The notes: generated by a model from the letters alone, not told the origin. A stretch of 64,000 nucleotides of DNA from Chloracidobacterium sp. N (GCF_018304765.1 NZ_CP072642.1:2199819-2263818); one strand, 5' to 3'; shown: positions 7,726-17,599, counted from the stretch's first letter. A program made the numbers and translations.

Positions 7726-8484
7726 ATGGCAGACCTGCTTTCATCCGCCCGCCTTGGACTGGCCCTGAGCGGTGGCGGCCCGCGCGGACTGGCCCACATT
7801 GGCGTCATCAAGGCGCTCGACGCCTACGGTCTCAAACCTGACTTCATCGCTGGAACCAGCGCTGGCAGCATCGTCGGCGCGATGCTGGCCGCTGGCATGA
7901 ACTGGCGTGAAATGCGCGCCATCGCTGCTTCCATTTTCTGGCCGGAACTCTTTGACGGCAAAAACCTGGAACGTTTCTGCGCGCAACACCTGCCAGCCAC
8001 CTTTGCCGAGCTGCGGTATCCCTTCGTGGCCATTGCCGGCGAGTGGCCCTCGCGGCGGCTGGTCATCCTGCGGGAAGGCGACCTGCCGAGCGCCATCAGC
8101 GCCAGTTGCGCGCTGCCGGGTGTACGCCGGCCGGTCCAGCGCGACGGGCTTTCCCTGCTCGACGGCGGCATTGCCTGTCCGCTTCCGGCGGAACCGGTCC
8201 GTGACATGGGCGCCACTTATGTCATCGCTTCGGATGTCCTTGGGATTTCTTCCGTCCTGCGCGCCGTCGGTGTCGAGCCGACGACGCCGACCGTCCGCCG
8301 GTTTTTCCCCCATCACTACCGGCAGGCGCTGGACGCAGCCGACATCCTGATTTCACCGGCCATTCCACTCGTCGGGATGCTGCCCGTCGGTCGCGGACTC
8401 GATGCCGTCATCGCCGCTGGCGAAGCCGCAACCTATGCCGTTCTCGACCGCCAACGGCAACTGCGGCTTCAGCAAACGGCCTGA
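7726..8484 (+). CDS. Patatin-like phospholipase
   Basis: A 252-residue patatin-fold serine lipase/acyl hydrolase. The glycine-rich oxyanion loop SGGGPRGLAHIG (15-26), nucleophile elbow GTSAGS (Ser45) and catalytic DGG motif (LLDGGIACPLP) are all present and in order, giving the Ser-Asp dyad typical of the family. Length matches compact bacterial RssA/YlbK-like members, which are cytoplasmic. I start at ATG 7726 because the longer frame runs into the heptad repeat. It is convergent with the S9 peptidase gene. Substrate is unknown. Confidence 0.9.
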   Translation: MADLLSSARLGLALSGGGPRGLAHIGVIKALDAYGLKPDFIAGTSAGSIVGAMLAAGMNWREMRAIAASIFWPELFDGKNLERFCAQHLPATFAELRYPFVAIAGEWPSRRLVILREGDLPSAISASCALPGVRRPVQRDGLSLLDGGIACPLPAEPVRDMGATYVIASDVLGISSVLRAVGVEPTTPTVRRFFPHHYRQALDAADILISPAIPLVGMLPVGRGLDAVIAAGEAATYAVLDRQRQLRLQQTA

Positions 8485-8531
8485 AGTGGCGGCCCTTGCC
8501 CCTGGTTCTCTCCGCCATCCACATCCGGCGC

Positions 8532-10829
8532 TTACAGGTGTTTTTCAATGAAGGCCAGCATGCGCCCGTAGAGGTGTTTGACCCGGTAGGGCGTGACCAC
8601 CCCGTGGCGGGATTGCGGATAGGGCAGGAACTCAAAGGGACGGTCGGCTTTGTGCAGGGCATCGATGAGCTGCACGGAGTTGCGCGGATGCACATTGTCA
8701 TCCATCAGCCCGTGAACGAGCAGCAACGGCCCGTGGAGTTGCCGGGCGGCAGCCACGACGGAACTTCGTTCGTAGCCTTCCGGGTTGTCCTGCGGCAGCT
8801 TCATGTAGCGTTCCGTGTAGATTGAGTCGTAGTTGCGCCAATCCGTGACCGGCGCACCGGCAATGCCGCACCTGAACACCGTGCTGTGCGTAAGGGCGTA
8901 GGCGGTGATGTAGCCCCCGTAGCTCCACCCCCACAGACCAATCCGGTTGCCGTCCACGTAGGGCAGCGTCTTCAAATAGGCCACTCCATCTTCCAGGTCA
9001 CGCAACTCCAGTTCACCAAGCCGTCCGTAAACCGGCGCCATTGACCGCATCCCCTTGCCGCTGGCCGAACGGTTGTCACACACCCAGACCAGATAGCCCC
9101 GCTGCGCCAGCAACTGATGCCAGAGCATGCGCTGGCCGCCCCACCGGTCAACGACCGACTGTGCCCCCGGGCCGCTGTAGGCATAGCACCAGACCGGATA
9201 TTTCTTCTGCGGACCGAAATCCGGCGGACGCAGCAGCATGGCTTCCATCACGAAGCCATCGCGCGTTTTGACCTGCTGAAAATCAGGACGCGCCAGACCA
9301 TACTCGGCAGCCAGCGCCCGCGCCTCGGCGTTGTCGGCGATGATGCGCACCAGCTTGCCGTCGGACTGGTGGAGTGTGATTTGCGGCGGCGTTGTGGCCG
9401 TGCTCGACACATCGAAGTACGCCGTACACGTCGCGTTGAACTCCGCCGCATGGGTTCCTTCGGTCTGGCTCAGGCGGGTCAGCCCCGTGCCGTCCAGTTT
9501 GATGCGGTACAGGTGATTGGCAATCGGCGAGTGTGCGGCGGCGGCAAAATACACCTGCCCGTTGGCGACGCCATACACCTCACGCACATCCCACTCACCC
9601 TGTGTCACCGCCCGCAGGCGTTTCCCATCCGCCGCGTGGTGGTAGAGATGCCGAAAGCCGGTCTGATCGCTCTGCCAGAGAAACGATCCATCCGGGAGAA
9701 AGGTCGGCAACTCGACGACTTCCACCCACGCCGTCGCACTCTCTTCCCGCAGCAGCCGCTCCGGCGCCGCCGGGCGTGGCAGTGGCGGCATGCTTTCCAG
9801 CATCAGCACTGTTGTCGTGTTGAGATCAAGCCGTGTCTGACGCCGGTTCTGCACCTCGAACAACAGCGTGTTGGGCTGCCGGGGATGCCATCCGACACGG
9901 GTGACGATCCGATCATCGGCCGGATACGCCTGCAAGCTGACTTCGGCAGTCTCGCCCTCACAGGTGGCCACGTGCAGCGACACCAGCGGGTTCGGATCGC
10001 CGGCCTGTGGGTAGTGCGTCCGCTCCACGCGCTGCCGGAAGGGTACGTCATCGGTCAGGACGTGGACAGGCACGGCCGTATCATCCAACCGCAGGTAGGC
10101 CAGCAACGTCCCCGTCGGATTCCACCAGTAGCCCCGGCGCTTCCCCCGTCCATAGACTTCTTCTTCATACACCCAGTCGAGAATGCCGTTGAACACACTG
10201 GTCGAGCCGTCCTGGGTCAGACGCTTTTCGGTTGGCGGAGTGGCGGTCAGGTCGAGCAGATACAGGTCATTACCCCGCACGAAACTGACGCGCCGCCCAT
10301 CGGGGCTGAAGTCGTACTCCTCTTCGGCTTCGCCAGGCGATGTGGTGAGCCGCTGGGCGCGGTCGGTCGTGAAGTCGTAGAGATACAGGTCGTTGTCGGC
10401 ACCAAGCAGTACGCGGCGGAAAGTGGCATCGAAAACGGCCCCCCGGAGACTGGCTGCCGGACGGCTGTCATCCGCCGTCATGCCGGCGGCTTCCAGGGCG
10501 GACTGCATCCGCGCCGGGTCGTGGAAGGGTGTCCGTTTGCCGGTCAGCGCCTCGACCCGCACCACTTCGTACTGGCGCGTCTGGGCATTGACCTCAAAGG
10601 ACAGGTATTGCTTCCCATCCGGCAACCAGACGAGACGCGGCAGATTGCCGGAAAAATTCACCCGCTGGACGGGATCGAACAGGGCTTCCAGGGTGAGTTG
10701 CTTTGTACCCTTGTCGGACGGACTGCCTTTCGCTGCCACACGCGACACAGAAGGGGACAGAGCCGCCGATACCAGAAGGGCCGCGCCAAGGAGCGCCAGC
10801 CGGGCTGCCGACCATCGAAAATATGTCAT
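8532..10829 (-). CDS. Secreted S9 family peptidase (dipeptidyl peptidase IV-like)
   Basis: A 765-residue serine peptidase with a signal peptide (ARLALLGAALLVSAALS), an N-terminal DPPIV beta-propeller (about 60-480, including YDFSPDGRRVSFVRGNDLYLLD) and a C-terminal alpha/beta-hydrolase domain. The nucleophile motif GLWGWSYGGY, the Asp in VHGLMDDNVHPRN and the His in PQSRHGVV form the triad; NWRNYDSIYTERYM is a typical DPPIV segment. The EEEVYGR motif, which in DPPIV binds the peptide amino end, is present in WVYEEEVYGRGK. So it probably releases N-terminal dipeptides in the periplasm. ATG 10829 has GGAG nine bases upstream. Confidence 0.94.
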   Translation of the reverse strand: MTYFRWSAARLALLGAALLVSAALSPSVSRVAAKGSPSDKGTKQLTLEALFDPVQRVNFSGNLPRLVWLPDGKQYLSFEVNAQTRQYEVVRVEALTGKRTPFHDPARMQSALEAAGMTADDSRPAASLRGAVFDATFRRVLLGADNDLYLYDFTTDRAQRLTTSPGEAEEEYDFSPDGRRVSFVRGNDLYLLDLTATPPTEKRLTQDGSTSVFNGILDWVYEEEVYGRGKRRGYWWNPTGTLLAYLRLDDTAVPVHVLTDDVPFRQRVERTHYPQAGDPNPLVSLHVATCEGETAEVSLQAYPADDRIVTRVGWHPRQPNTLLFEVQNRRQTRLDLNTTTVLMLESMPPLPRPAAPERLLREESATAWVEVVELPTFLPDGSFLWQSDQTGFRHLYHHAADGKRLRAVTQGEWDVREVYGVANGQVYFAAAAHSPIANHLYRIKLDGTGLTRLSQTEGTHAAEFNATCTAYFDVSSTATTPPQITLHQSDGKLVRIIADNAEARALAAEYGLARPDFQQVKTRDGFVMEAMLLRPPDFGPQKKYPVWCYAYSGPGAQSVVDRWGGQRMLWHQLLAQRGYLVWVCDNRSASGKGMRSMAPVYGRLGELELRDLEDGVAYLKTLPYVDGNRIGLWGWSYGGYITAYALTHSTVFRCGIAGAPVTDWRNYDSIYTERYMKLPQDNPEGYERSSVVAAARQLHGPLLLVHGLMDDNVHPRNSVQLIDALHKADRPFEFLPYPQSRHGVVTPYRVKHLYGRMLAFIEKHL

Positions 10830-10991
10830 GCCTGTGTTCTCCAGTGATTTGACGCCATTCGCCAACCCGCCATGTTTGGACATGGCGGACGCCATGTCCA
10901 GCCACCAGCACCATCCGCCGGCGCTGGTGGGAGCGCGAAGCTGTCCCCGGTGGCTTGGCCAGTGGCAGCGGCTTCCGGCACACTGCGCCGC

Positions 10992-11738
10992 ATGATTGTC
11001 GCTGAGCAGCTCGTCAAGGTGTATCGTGACCGCAAACGCGGCGAAATTCGCGCTGTGGATGGGATCAGTTTCACGGTCCGGCCCGGAGAGATTTTCGGAC
11101 TTCTGGGTGCCAACGGCGCCGGAAAAACCACGACGCTGCGCATGCTCGGCACGCTGCTGCAACCCACCGATGGCACGGCTTACGTGGCCGGCTTCGATGT
11201 GCGGCTCGAACCGGAAAACGTCCGCGCCAACATCGGCTTTCTTTCGACGACGACGGCGTTGTACGGCCGCCTGACCGTCCGGGAAATGGTGGAATACTTC
11301 GGACGCCTCCACGGCCTTGACGAAACGACCCTGCACCGGCGCATTGACGAGATTTTCACCACGCTGGATATGCACGACTTTGCCAAAGCACGCTGCGACA
11401 CCCTCTCGACCGGGCAGAAGCAGCGGACTTCGATTGCCCGCTCGATCATTCACGAACCGCCCGTCATGATTTTCGACGAGCCAACGACGGGCCTCGACGT
11501 GATGACCTCCCGGACGATTGTCGGTTTCATCCGGCGCTGCCGGGATGAAGGGCGCACAGTCATTTTCTCGACCCACGTCATGAGCGAAGCCGAACGGCTC
11601 TGCGACCGCATCGGGATTGTTCACGCCGGGCGGCTCGTGGCCACGGGCACGTTGGCGGAACTGCGGCAACAAACCGGGGCCACGTTCCTGGAAGAGGTGT
11701 TTTTACGGCTGGTTGCGCCTGACCAGCCGGACCTGTGA
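10992..11738 (+). CDS. ABC transporter ATP-binding protein, NatA-like
   Basis: A 248-residue ATPase subunit of an export-type ABC transporter. Walker A (GANGAGKTTTLRML), the signature LSTGQKQR, Walker B VMIFDEPTTGLD and the switch histidine in IFSTHV are all present. The DEPTTGLD and TALYGRLTVREMVEYFGRLHGL segments are typical of NatA. I start at ATG 10992; upstream in-frame codons read through the S9 gene's promoter region. The permease follows 51 bases later. NatAB exports Na+ in Bacillus, but substrate here is inference. Confidence 0.92.
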   Translation: MIVAEQLVKVYRDRKRGEIRAVDGISFTVRPGEIFGLLGANGAGKTTTLRMLGTLLQPTDGTAYVAGFDVRLEPENVRANIGFLSTTTALYGRLTVREMVEYFGRLHGLDETTLHRRIDEIFTTLDMHDFAKARCDTLSTGQKQRTSIARSIIHEPPVMIFDEPTTGLDVMTSRTIVGFIRRCRDEGRTVIFSTHVMSEAERLCDRIGIVHAGRLVATGTLAELRQQTGATFLEEVFLRLVAPDQPDL

Positions 11739-11789
11739 ACCCATTAACCGCCCGGACAAACGGCGACACAACCCCGCACAAGACGCACC

Positions 11790-13046
11790 ATGCCCAACGA
11801 TCTGCCTGCCGTCTCCCGCCCCCCGGATGTGTCCCCCCGGCCGCGGTCGCGTCCCGTATGGCGACGCCTCTGGTTCATCTATGAGAAGGAAATGCGCGAA
11901 ACCCTGCGCGACAAGCGGGTGCTGTTCGGCGTCTTCATCTCACCGCTCCTCATCACACCGCTGCTGCTGGTGGTCATTGGTTATTTTGCCAACCGGAAGG
12001 CAGCGGAAGAAAAGGCGGAAGTCCTTACCATTGCGGTGGCGGGTGCCCCGGCGGCGCTTCAGGAAGCTCTGGCGCGGACGCCTTCACTTTCCCTGCTGCT
12101 CATTGAAGCGGCCCAGGAGGCCGATGCCCTGATTGCCCAGCGCAAGGCGCGGGCGGCGCTCATTGCCCCACCGGCGGCCGAACAGGCACTGGCCAGCAAC
12201 CAGACGCTGGCGCTGGAACTCGTCTTTGACCCTTCCAACGAAAAATCCATCGCGGCCATGCGGCGGGTGCAGGACGCTCTGGAGGAGTTCAACCGCGCGA
12301 CGACCGGTGAACGCCTGAAGCGGCTCAACCTGGACACCTCGCTGGTGACGCCAACCACCCTGACCAAACGCAGCGTGGCTTCGGACAAGAATATCGGCGG
12401 TCTCATCCTGGGGGCGCTGCTGCCCTACCTGATTGTTCTGACGGCGGCTTTTGGTGGGATGACAAGTGCCTTCGACCTGGGCGCCGGTGAGAAAGAACGT
12501 GGGACGATGGAAACGCTGCTGGTGTCACCGGCGACCCGTACGGAGATCATTCTGGGCAAGACCCTGACCATCATGACCGTCAGTTTTGCCTCGGCGCTGT
12601 TTACCATCATCGGACTGGTCGGCTCGTTTGCCATCGGGCTGAGTTACTTTGCGCAGCTCACACAGGGCAAAATTGCCATTTCCTACACGGCTGTCGCCGT
12701 CATGACGCTGGTGACGCTGCCGCTCACCCTGTTGACTTCATCGCTGCTGATGATCCTTTCGGCCTTTGCGCGCAACCAGAAAGAAGCCCAGTCCTATTCG
12801 CTGCCCTTTGTCATGGTTGTCATTCTGCCGGCCCTGCTGTCATTGTTTGTGGGGGATGAAAACCCGCTGGGGATGAGCCTCATCCCGCTGCTCAACTGCG
12901 CCCTGGCTATCAAGCAATCCCTGGCCGGTTCACTGACGGTCGGATTCTTCGGGCTGACCCTGCTTTCGTCCGCACTCTATGCTGCGCTGGCCATTGCTGT
13001 GTGTACGGCGCTTTTCAACCGGGAGGAAATCCTGTTCCGCTCCTAA
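11790..13046 (+). CDS. ABC transporter permease, NatB/ABC-2 type
   Basis: A 418-residue ABC-2 permease partnered with the ATPase just upstream. It has a cytoplasmic N-terminus (RRLWFIYEKEMRETLRDKRVLFG), a first membrane helix (FISPLLITPLLLVVIGYF), a large extracytoplasmic domain (about residues 75-205), then five or so helices with the intracellular coupling motif GAGEKERGTMETLLVSPATR characteristic of NatB. It ends near FNREEILFR, also typical. Substrate is unknown. Confidence 0.92.
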   Translation: MPNDLPAVSRPPDVSPRPRSRPVWRRLWFIYEKEMRETLRDKRVLFGVFISPLLITPLLLVVIGYFANRKAAEEKAEVLTIAVAGAPAALQEALARTPSLSLLLIEAAQEADALIAQRKARAALIAPPAAEQALASNQTLALELVFDPSNEKSIAAMRRVQDALEEFNRATTGERLKRLNLDTSLVTPTTLTKRSVASDKNIGGLILGALLPYLIVLTAAFGGMTSAFDLGAGEKERGTMETLLVSPATRTEIILGKTLTIMTVSFASALFTIIGLVGSFAIGLSYFAQLTQGKIAISYTAVAVMTLVTLPLTLLTSSLLMILSAFARNQKEAQSYSLPFVMVVILPALLSLFVGDENPLGMSLIPLLNCALAIKQSLAGSLTVGFFGLTLLSSALYAALAIAVCTALFNREEILFRS

Positions 13047-13244
13047 GTCTCAGACATCAGCCTTTCGCCGCGTGGGGCAGCGTGGCAGACGGGCAGGAGG
13101 CACTAGCATTTGTGGGCGGCTCCGTGCAACATGGGCGATTGACACGAAAACTGCGCGGCCGTCCACAGCACCAGCCGGTGCTGAACACGGGCCGCCTCCC
13201 CATCATCACTTTTGTCCACAGTTGTTGGCCCCAAGGAAATCCCC

Positions 13245-13694
13245 ATGAAGATTGACCATCTTGGCATTGCCGTCGAATCCATCGAGCAGGCGCTGGTTTT
13301 TTACCGGACGGCACTGGGACTGGAACTGACCCACACCGAAGTTGTCGCCGAACAGGGTGTCAAAGTGGCGATGCTTCCGGTCGGTGAAAGCCGCCTGGAA
13401 CTTCTGGAGCCGACCGGTCCCGATACGCCCGTCGGGAAGTTTCTGGCCAAGCGCGGCGGCGGCATCCACCACATCTGCCTTGGCGTGGATGACCTGGAAG
13501 CCGTCCTGAGCCGCCTCAAGGCGCAGGGTATCCCGCTCATTGACGACAAGCCGCGGGTTGGGGCCGAAGGGTGTCTCGTGGCCTTTGTCCATCCCAAAGG
13601 GACAGGCGGGGTGTTGGTCGAACTGTCCCAGAAGCAGCCACAACCACTATCCTCCACGGAAGAAACAGCATCAGCCGCCGCCCACACGGTTTAG
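13245..13694 (+). CDS. mce: Methylmalonyl-CoA epimerase
   Basis: A 149-residue glyoxalase-fold (VOC) protein that interconverts (R)- and (S)-methylmalonyl-CoA in propionate and branched-chain acid metabolism. The pattern MKIDHLGIAVESIEQALVFY, GGGIHHICLGVDDLE and GGVLVELSQ carries the metal-ligand His and Glu of the family. The ATG at 13245 has AAGGA eight bases upstream. The last ~18 residues are a variable tail. The mutase is not in the window; the nearby acyl-CoA dehydrogenase fits the same metabolic theme. Confidence 0.92.
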   Translation: MKIDHLGIAVESIEQALVFYRTALGLELTHTEVVAEQGVKVAMLPVGESRLELLEPTGPDTPVGKFLAKRGGGIHHICLGVDDLEAVLSRLKAQGIPLIDDKPRVGAEGCLVAFVHPKGTGGVLVELSQKQPQPLSSTEETASAAAHTV

Positions 13695-13754
13695 TTGGCC
13701 GGTCCGGTGTTGACCTGCGGACAACGCCTGTCAACGCATCGGACTGGCTGAGGA

Positions 13755-14912
13755 ATGTATCGTTTTATGAAAAAATCACTCATCATCTTTACCGTCGTGT
13801 GCTTTCTGGCCACCGGCGCACTGGTTGCCCAAAACTACCTGACCAAACCCCAGCCTCCCCTGACCCTCACGACCGACGACATCAACGCCTTTCTGGCCGA
13901 ACTTCCAGACGCCAACCTGGAAGGACTGCGCTCCGACCCCAAAGGCAAGGAACTCTTCCGCCAGCAGATTGCCCGCTCCCTGGCCATTGCGGCGGAAGCC
14001 GAGCAGCGCGGACTGTTCCAGAAGCCCGAAATCAAGAGCCAGCTCGACATTGCCTACGCGCAAATTGTCGGTGAACTGTGGAAGCGCCGCCCCGAAGCCC
14101 AGGAAAAACCCATCACCCCACAAGACGTTGCTGCCTTTTACCGGGAAAAGCCCACGGCCTTTGAAGATTTCCTGGCGCAGAACCCACAGTACCGCCAGGC
14201 GCCCAAAATGGATGAGCTGAAGGAAAAGTACGGTGAGTTCCAGGTGGCCCGGATGCGTGGTGAGGCAGCCGGCATCAACAAGACACCGACGTTCCAGCTT
14301 CAACTGCGCCTCGTGCAGGCCCAGATCGTTGGCAACGACATCATCACCAAGCTCCAGGAAGCCGCCAATCCCACGGATGAGGAAATCGAAGCCTACTACA
14401 AAGCGCATCCAGAAGAGTTCGAGGAATACAAAGCCAGCCACATTCTGATCTCCACCCTGCAGCCGCCTGCCGGCGCGGACGGCAAACCGGCCCCCACCAA
14501 GCCCCTCACTGAGGAAGAAGCACTGGCCAAAGCCGAAAAACTCATCAAAGAGCTTCAGTCCGGCGCTGACTTTGCCAAGCTGGCCGAACAGCACTCCGAT
14601 GATCCCGGCTCGAAAAAACAGGGCGGCGATCTCGGTTACTTCCGCGAGGGCATGATGGTGCAGCCCTTCTTTGAGGGGGTGAAGGCGCTCCAGGTGGGCG
14701 CCTTCTCCACCACCCCCGTCAAGACCCAGTACGGCTACCACATCATCAAGCTGCTGGACAAACGCACCAAAACCATTGACGAGCCGCTCAAGCGCGAAAT
14801 CACCGAGAAGCTCCGGCAGCGCAAGGTCGAAGCCAAGCTCGATGAGCTGGTCACGCGCTACGGCATTGTTGTTCCCGCAGATTTCACAATTCCCCCGGCA
14901 CCAACGTCATAG
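13755..14912 (+). CDS. Parvulin-type peptidyl-prolyl isomerase (SurA/PrsA-like)
   Basis: A 385-residue envelope foldase. An N-terminal hydrophobic segment (SLIIFTVVCFLATGALVAQ) acts as signal peptide or anchor; a SurA-like helical domain spans about 30-220; the rotamase domain starts at EEYKASHILIST and has DFAKLAEQHSDDPGSKKQGGDLGYFREGMMV and TQYGYHIIKLLDKR. A start at 13767 (MKKSL) is as good as 13755: GAGGA is twelve bases upstream of the former and almost touches the latter. It probably assists folding of exported or outer-membrane proteins. Confidence 0.92.
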   Translation: MYRFMKKSLIIFTVVCFLATGALVAQNYLTKPQPPLTLTTDDINAFLAELPDANLEGLRSDPKGKELFRQQIARSLAIAAEAEQRGLFQKPEIKSQLDIAYAQIVGELWKRRPEAQEKPITPQDVAAFYREKPTAFEDFLAQNPQYRQAPKMDELKEKYGEFQVARMRGEAAGINKTPTFQLQLRLVQAQIVGNDIITKLQEAANPTDEEIEAYYKAHPEEFEEYKASHILISTLQPPAGADGKPAPTKPLTEEEALAKAEKLIKELQSGADFAKLAEQHSDDPGSKKQGGDLGYFREGMMVQPFFEGVKALQVGAFSTTPVKTQYGYHIIKLLDKRTKTIDEPLKREITEKLRQRKVEAKLDELVTRYGIVVPADFTIPPAPTS

Positions 14913-15009
14913 CCCCCGCACTTGTAAACCCGCGCGATTTCAGGCCGGCTTGTTAGCCATAAGCTTCTTCCGGCTACCGTCTGAAACCTACGGCAAGGAG
15001 GCAGCCCCG

Positions 15010-16194
15010 ATGCAATTCACCGAAGAACATCAGCTTTTCCGCAAGACGCTCCGCGACTTCATTGAAAAGGAAATCAACCCATACGTTGACCAGTGGGAAA
15101 AGGACGGGATATGGCCCGCCCATGAGGTACTCAAGAAAATGGGCGACCTCGATTTTCTGGGCGTGAACTATCCACCTGAGTATGGCGGCCTCGGTCTGGA
15201 CTACTGGTACAACGTCATCCGGGCCGAAGAACTCGGCCGGATTCCCTGCGGCGGTGTACCGATGGGCATCACCGTGCATACGGACATGTGTACGCCGGCG
15301 CTGGCTGAGTTTGGCTCCCACGAACTCAAAAAGCGCTTCCTGGAACCTGCCATTCGCGGCACGCAGTTGGGCGCCATTGCGGTCTCCGAACCCGATGCTG
15401 GCTCGGACGTGGCCCGCATTCGCACCCGCGCAGAATCCGACGGCGATCACTATGTGATTACCGGCAACAAGATGTGGATCACCAACGGCACCCAGGCGGA
15501 CTGGATTTGCCTTCTGGCACGCACCTCACCCGGCGAGTCGTTTGAAGGTATGTCCCTCATCATGGTGCCGACCGATACGCCGGGCTTCATTGTCAGCCGC
15601 AAGATTGAAAAACTGGGCAACTGGTCTTCCGACACCGCCGAGCTGGCCTTTGAGGGCGTCCGGGTTCCCAAGTCCTTCCGCATCGGTGAGGAAGGGGAGG
15701 GGTTCAAACTCCAGATGCAGCAGTTCCAGAAAGAGCGCCTCATTGCTGCTGTGACGTGCTACTCCGGGGCGGAGCGCATCGTCAACCTGACGAAGAACTA
15801 CCTCAAAACCCGCAAGACCTTCGGCAAGCCGCTCATTGACAACCAGTACATCCAGTTCCGCCTGGCCGAAGTCGTCACGGAAATCGAATGCCTGCGCCAG
15901 CTCTGCTACCACTGCACGGAAAAGCTCGTTGCCGGGCAGGACATGACCCGCGAAGCCTCGATGGCCAAGCTCAAGGGTGGGCAGCTCGTTCGTCTCGTCG
16001 CCGATGTCTGCCTCCAGTTCCACGGCGGCATGGGGTACACCGAGGAATACCCGCTGGCGCGCTACTTCCGCGACACGCGCCTGTTCCCGATTGGCGGCGG
16101 CGCGGACGAAATCATGATGGGCATCATTGCCAAGTATGAAGGCTTTTACAGCGAGCGCCCACGTCCCACGACGAAAGCGGCGACGGCTTCATGA
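15010..16194 (+). CDS. Acyl-CoA dehydrogenase
   Basis: A 394-residue FAD-dependent acyl-CoA dehydrogenase introducing the alpha-beta double bond. Typical landmarks occur in order: FTEEHQLFRKTLRDFIEKEI, AIAVSEPDAGSDVARIRTRA, GNKMWITNGTQADW, RKTFGKPLIDNQYIQF, the FHGGMGYTEEYPLARYFRDTR catalytic/FAD segment and a closing GGGADEIMMGIIA. In the last, the residue equivalent to the catalytic Glu of short/medium-chain enzymes appears within GADEIM. AAGGAGG precedes the ATG at 15010; the longer frame upstream overlaps the isomerase. Chain-length preference cannot be read from sequence. Confidence 0.95.
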   Translation: MQFTEEHQLFRKTLRDFIEKEINPYVDQWEKDGIWPAHEVLKKMGDLDFLGVNYPPEYGGLGLDYWYNVIRAEELGRIPCGGVPMGITVHTDMCTPALAEFGSHELKKRFLEPAIRGTQLGAIAVSEPDAGSDVARIRTRAESDGDHYVITGNKMWITNGTQADWICLLARTSPGESFEGMSLIMVPTDTPGFIVSRKIEKLGNWSSDTAELAFEGVRVPKSFRIGEEGEGFKLQMQQFQKERLIAAVTCYSGAERIVNLTKNYLKTRKTFGKPLIDNQYIQFRLAEVVTEIECLRQLCYHCTEKLVAGQDMTREASMAKLKGGQLVRLVADVCLQFHGGMGYTEEYPLARYFRDTRLFPIGGGADEIMMGIIAKYEGFYSERPRPTTKAATAS

Positions 16195-16222
16195 ACTGAA
16201 CCAGGCAACAGCCAACAACACC

Positions 16223-16261
16223 AACGGGGTGGCTTCAGTCAAAGCCACCCCGTTTGCTTTT
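16223..16261. terminator. Rho-independent terminator after acyl-CoA dehydrogenase gene
   Basis: A perfect 13-bp stem (AACGGGGTGGCTT pairing with AAGCCACCCCGTT) around a 6-nt loop, followed by TGCTTTT. It lies between convergent genes and its A-rich 5' flank lets it also serve the leftward hydrolase gene weakly. Confidence 0.9.
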
Positions 16262-16287
16262 CACACTCAGGCAGTTCGGATGCTGGA

Positions 16288-17457
16288 CTAGCCGCGATAA
16301 TCAGGCAGGATGACGTTGCGATCCACGGCGGCCGGATTCCGCATCCAGTCCTGCATCCGGCGTGTGACTTCAGGGTTGCCATTTGCGCCAAAGTAGTTCA
16401 GGTGATGACGAATGCCGAACCCGTTACGGATGAAGTCATCGAAATCACGGATGTTGATGCGCCCAAAGGCATCGCGGTTGGCGCCGAAGTACTGGCTGAC
16501 GATGTCGCTCTGGTGGGCAACGGAAGTGACGTTGACAGCCGCCGGAAAGTCATTGGCGTTGGCCGCACCGCCCAGCGTCATGACCTGCACGCGGGCAAGC
16601 ATCTGGTTGGCCGTGGCGGAACCATGCCGCCGCACAAGTTCCTGCTCGACCATGCGGAGCGCCTCGGCGCTGATGGCGGCCCCCTGGCTGTAGCCAATGA
16701 CGCGCACCGGATCGTTCGGATAGTTGGCGAGCTGCGACAAAATCATGTTCGCCTGTGTCTGGGCAGCCGGTGGGTTCTGGAGTGCATTCCGTTTCACCCA
16801 GTCGGCCGTCGCCGGGTTGACCGTGGCTTCCGCCAGATACCGCGTCGTCCGACCAAGGATGAAGGCTTCCCGGTTGGCGGGGCTGATGATGTTCATGGCC
16901 ACCCGTACCGCCAGCGGCAGGTTGTTGTAGTCGGCTTCGGCACGCGCCCGCGCCTGGCGGGCATGGTGCGCCAAGGACACTCCGGCGGCCACGGCCGGGT
17001 CGGAGTTGTTATAGACCATCTCGACCGGTCGCCCGGTCATCCGGGACATCTCCTGGGCAAAGCCCGTTGCGCCTGCAAACGGGGTACTGATGCCGTTGAC
17101 GACGATGACCGGCGGACCGGCGTTGGGATTGACCCCCGGCGCCGTCACCCGAAAGGCCGCACCGTTGAGGTGGCTGTCTGCGGAAAGGGGTGACACCCGT
17201 GGCGGCGCAGCCGGGTTGGGGCGCGCGCCGGTGATGGGCCCGGTCGGGAAAATCCGGGTGGGCGTCGCGGCCGAGGCCGCCAGGATTTGTCCCTTGCGAA
17301 GTGCACCGGCGGTCTGAAGTTCGCCCAAGCGGGTCGTGTTGGCCGGCGTGGTGGCCGCAGTGACTGGTGTTGATGGCTGTTTGCGCGGGGTGGAGACCTT
17401 CGGTTGTACTGCTGGGGTGGGCGAAGCTGGCCGCTGGGACTGAATCCGGTTCGTCAT
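16288..17457 (-). CDS. Putative alpha/beta-hydrolase with GYSQG motif
   Basis: A 389-residue protein. Residues 1-100 are Pro/Thr/Ala-rich and probably disordered; the rest looks like an alpha/beta hydrolase with PVIVVNGISTPF as the first strand, the nucleophile elbow VIGYSQGAA (cutinase/PE-PPE style GxSxG), and HHLNYFG near the C-terminus as a candidate catalytic His. No signal peptide or membrane segment is visible. ATG at 17457 has GAGGA nine bases upstream, so I prefer it to the ATG at 17496. Substrate unknown; fold assignment is from motifs only. Confidence 0.6.
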   Translation of the reverse strand: MTNRIQSQRPASPTPAVQPKVSTPRKQPSTPVTAATTPANTTRLGELQTAGALRKGQILAASAATPTRIFPTGPITGARPNPAAPPRVSPLSADSHLNGAAFRVTAPGVNPNAGPPVIVVNGISTPFAGATGFAQEMSRMTGRPVEMVYNNSDPAVAAGVSLAHHARQARARAEADYNNLPLAVRVAMNIISPANREAFILGRTTRYLAEATVNPATADWVKRNALQNPPAAQTQANMILSQLANYPNDPVRVIGYSQGAAISAEALRMVEQELVRRHGSATANQMLARVQVMTLGGAANANDFPAAVNVTSVAHQSDIVSQYFGANRDAFGRINIRDFDDFIRNGFGIRHHLNYFGANGNPEVTRRMQDWMRNPAAVDRNVILPDYRG

Positions 17458-17599
17458 GGGAGCAGGTTCCTCGGCAAAGCCCCTTGGAGCGTTCATCAAG
17501 GGGATGCGTTATGTTGTGCTTGCCCTTGTTATCGAAGTTTGGCCGGCATTGTTGCGTCCGAAAGGTTGGAAGTTTCAGAAATGTTGCCCCAACCAAACC

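Noticed and set aside
9117-10847. A 576-codon plus-strand open frame
   Set aside because: It lies antisense to the well-supported S9 peptidase and has no family text.
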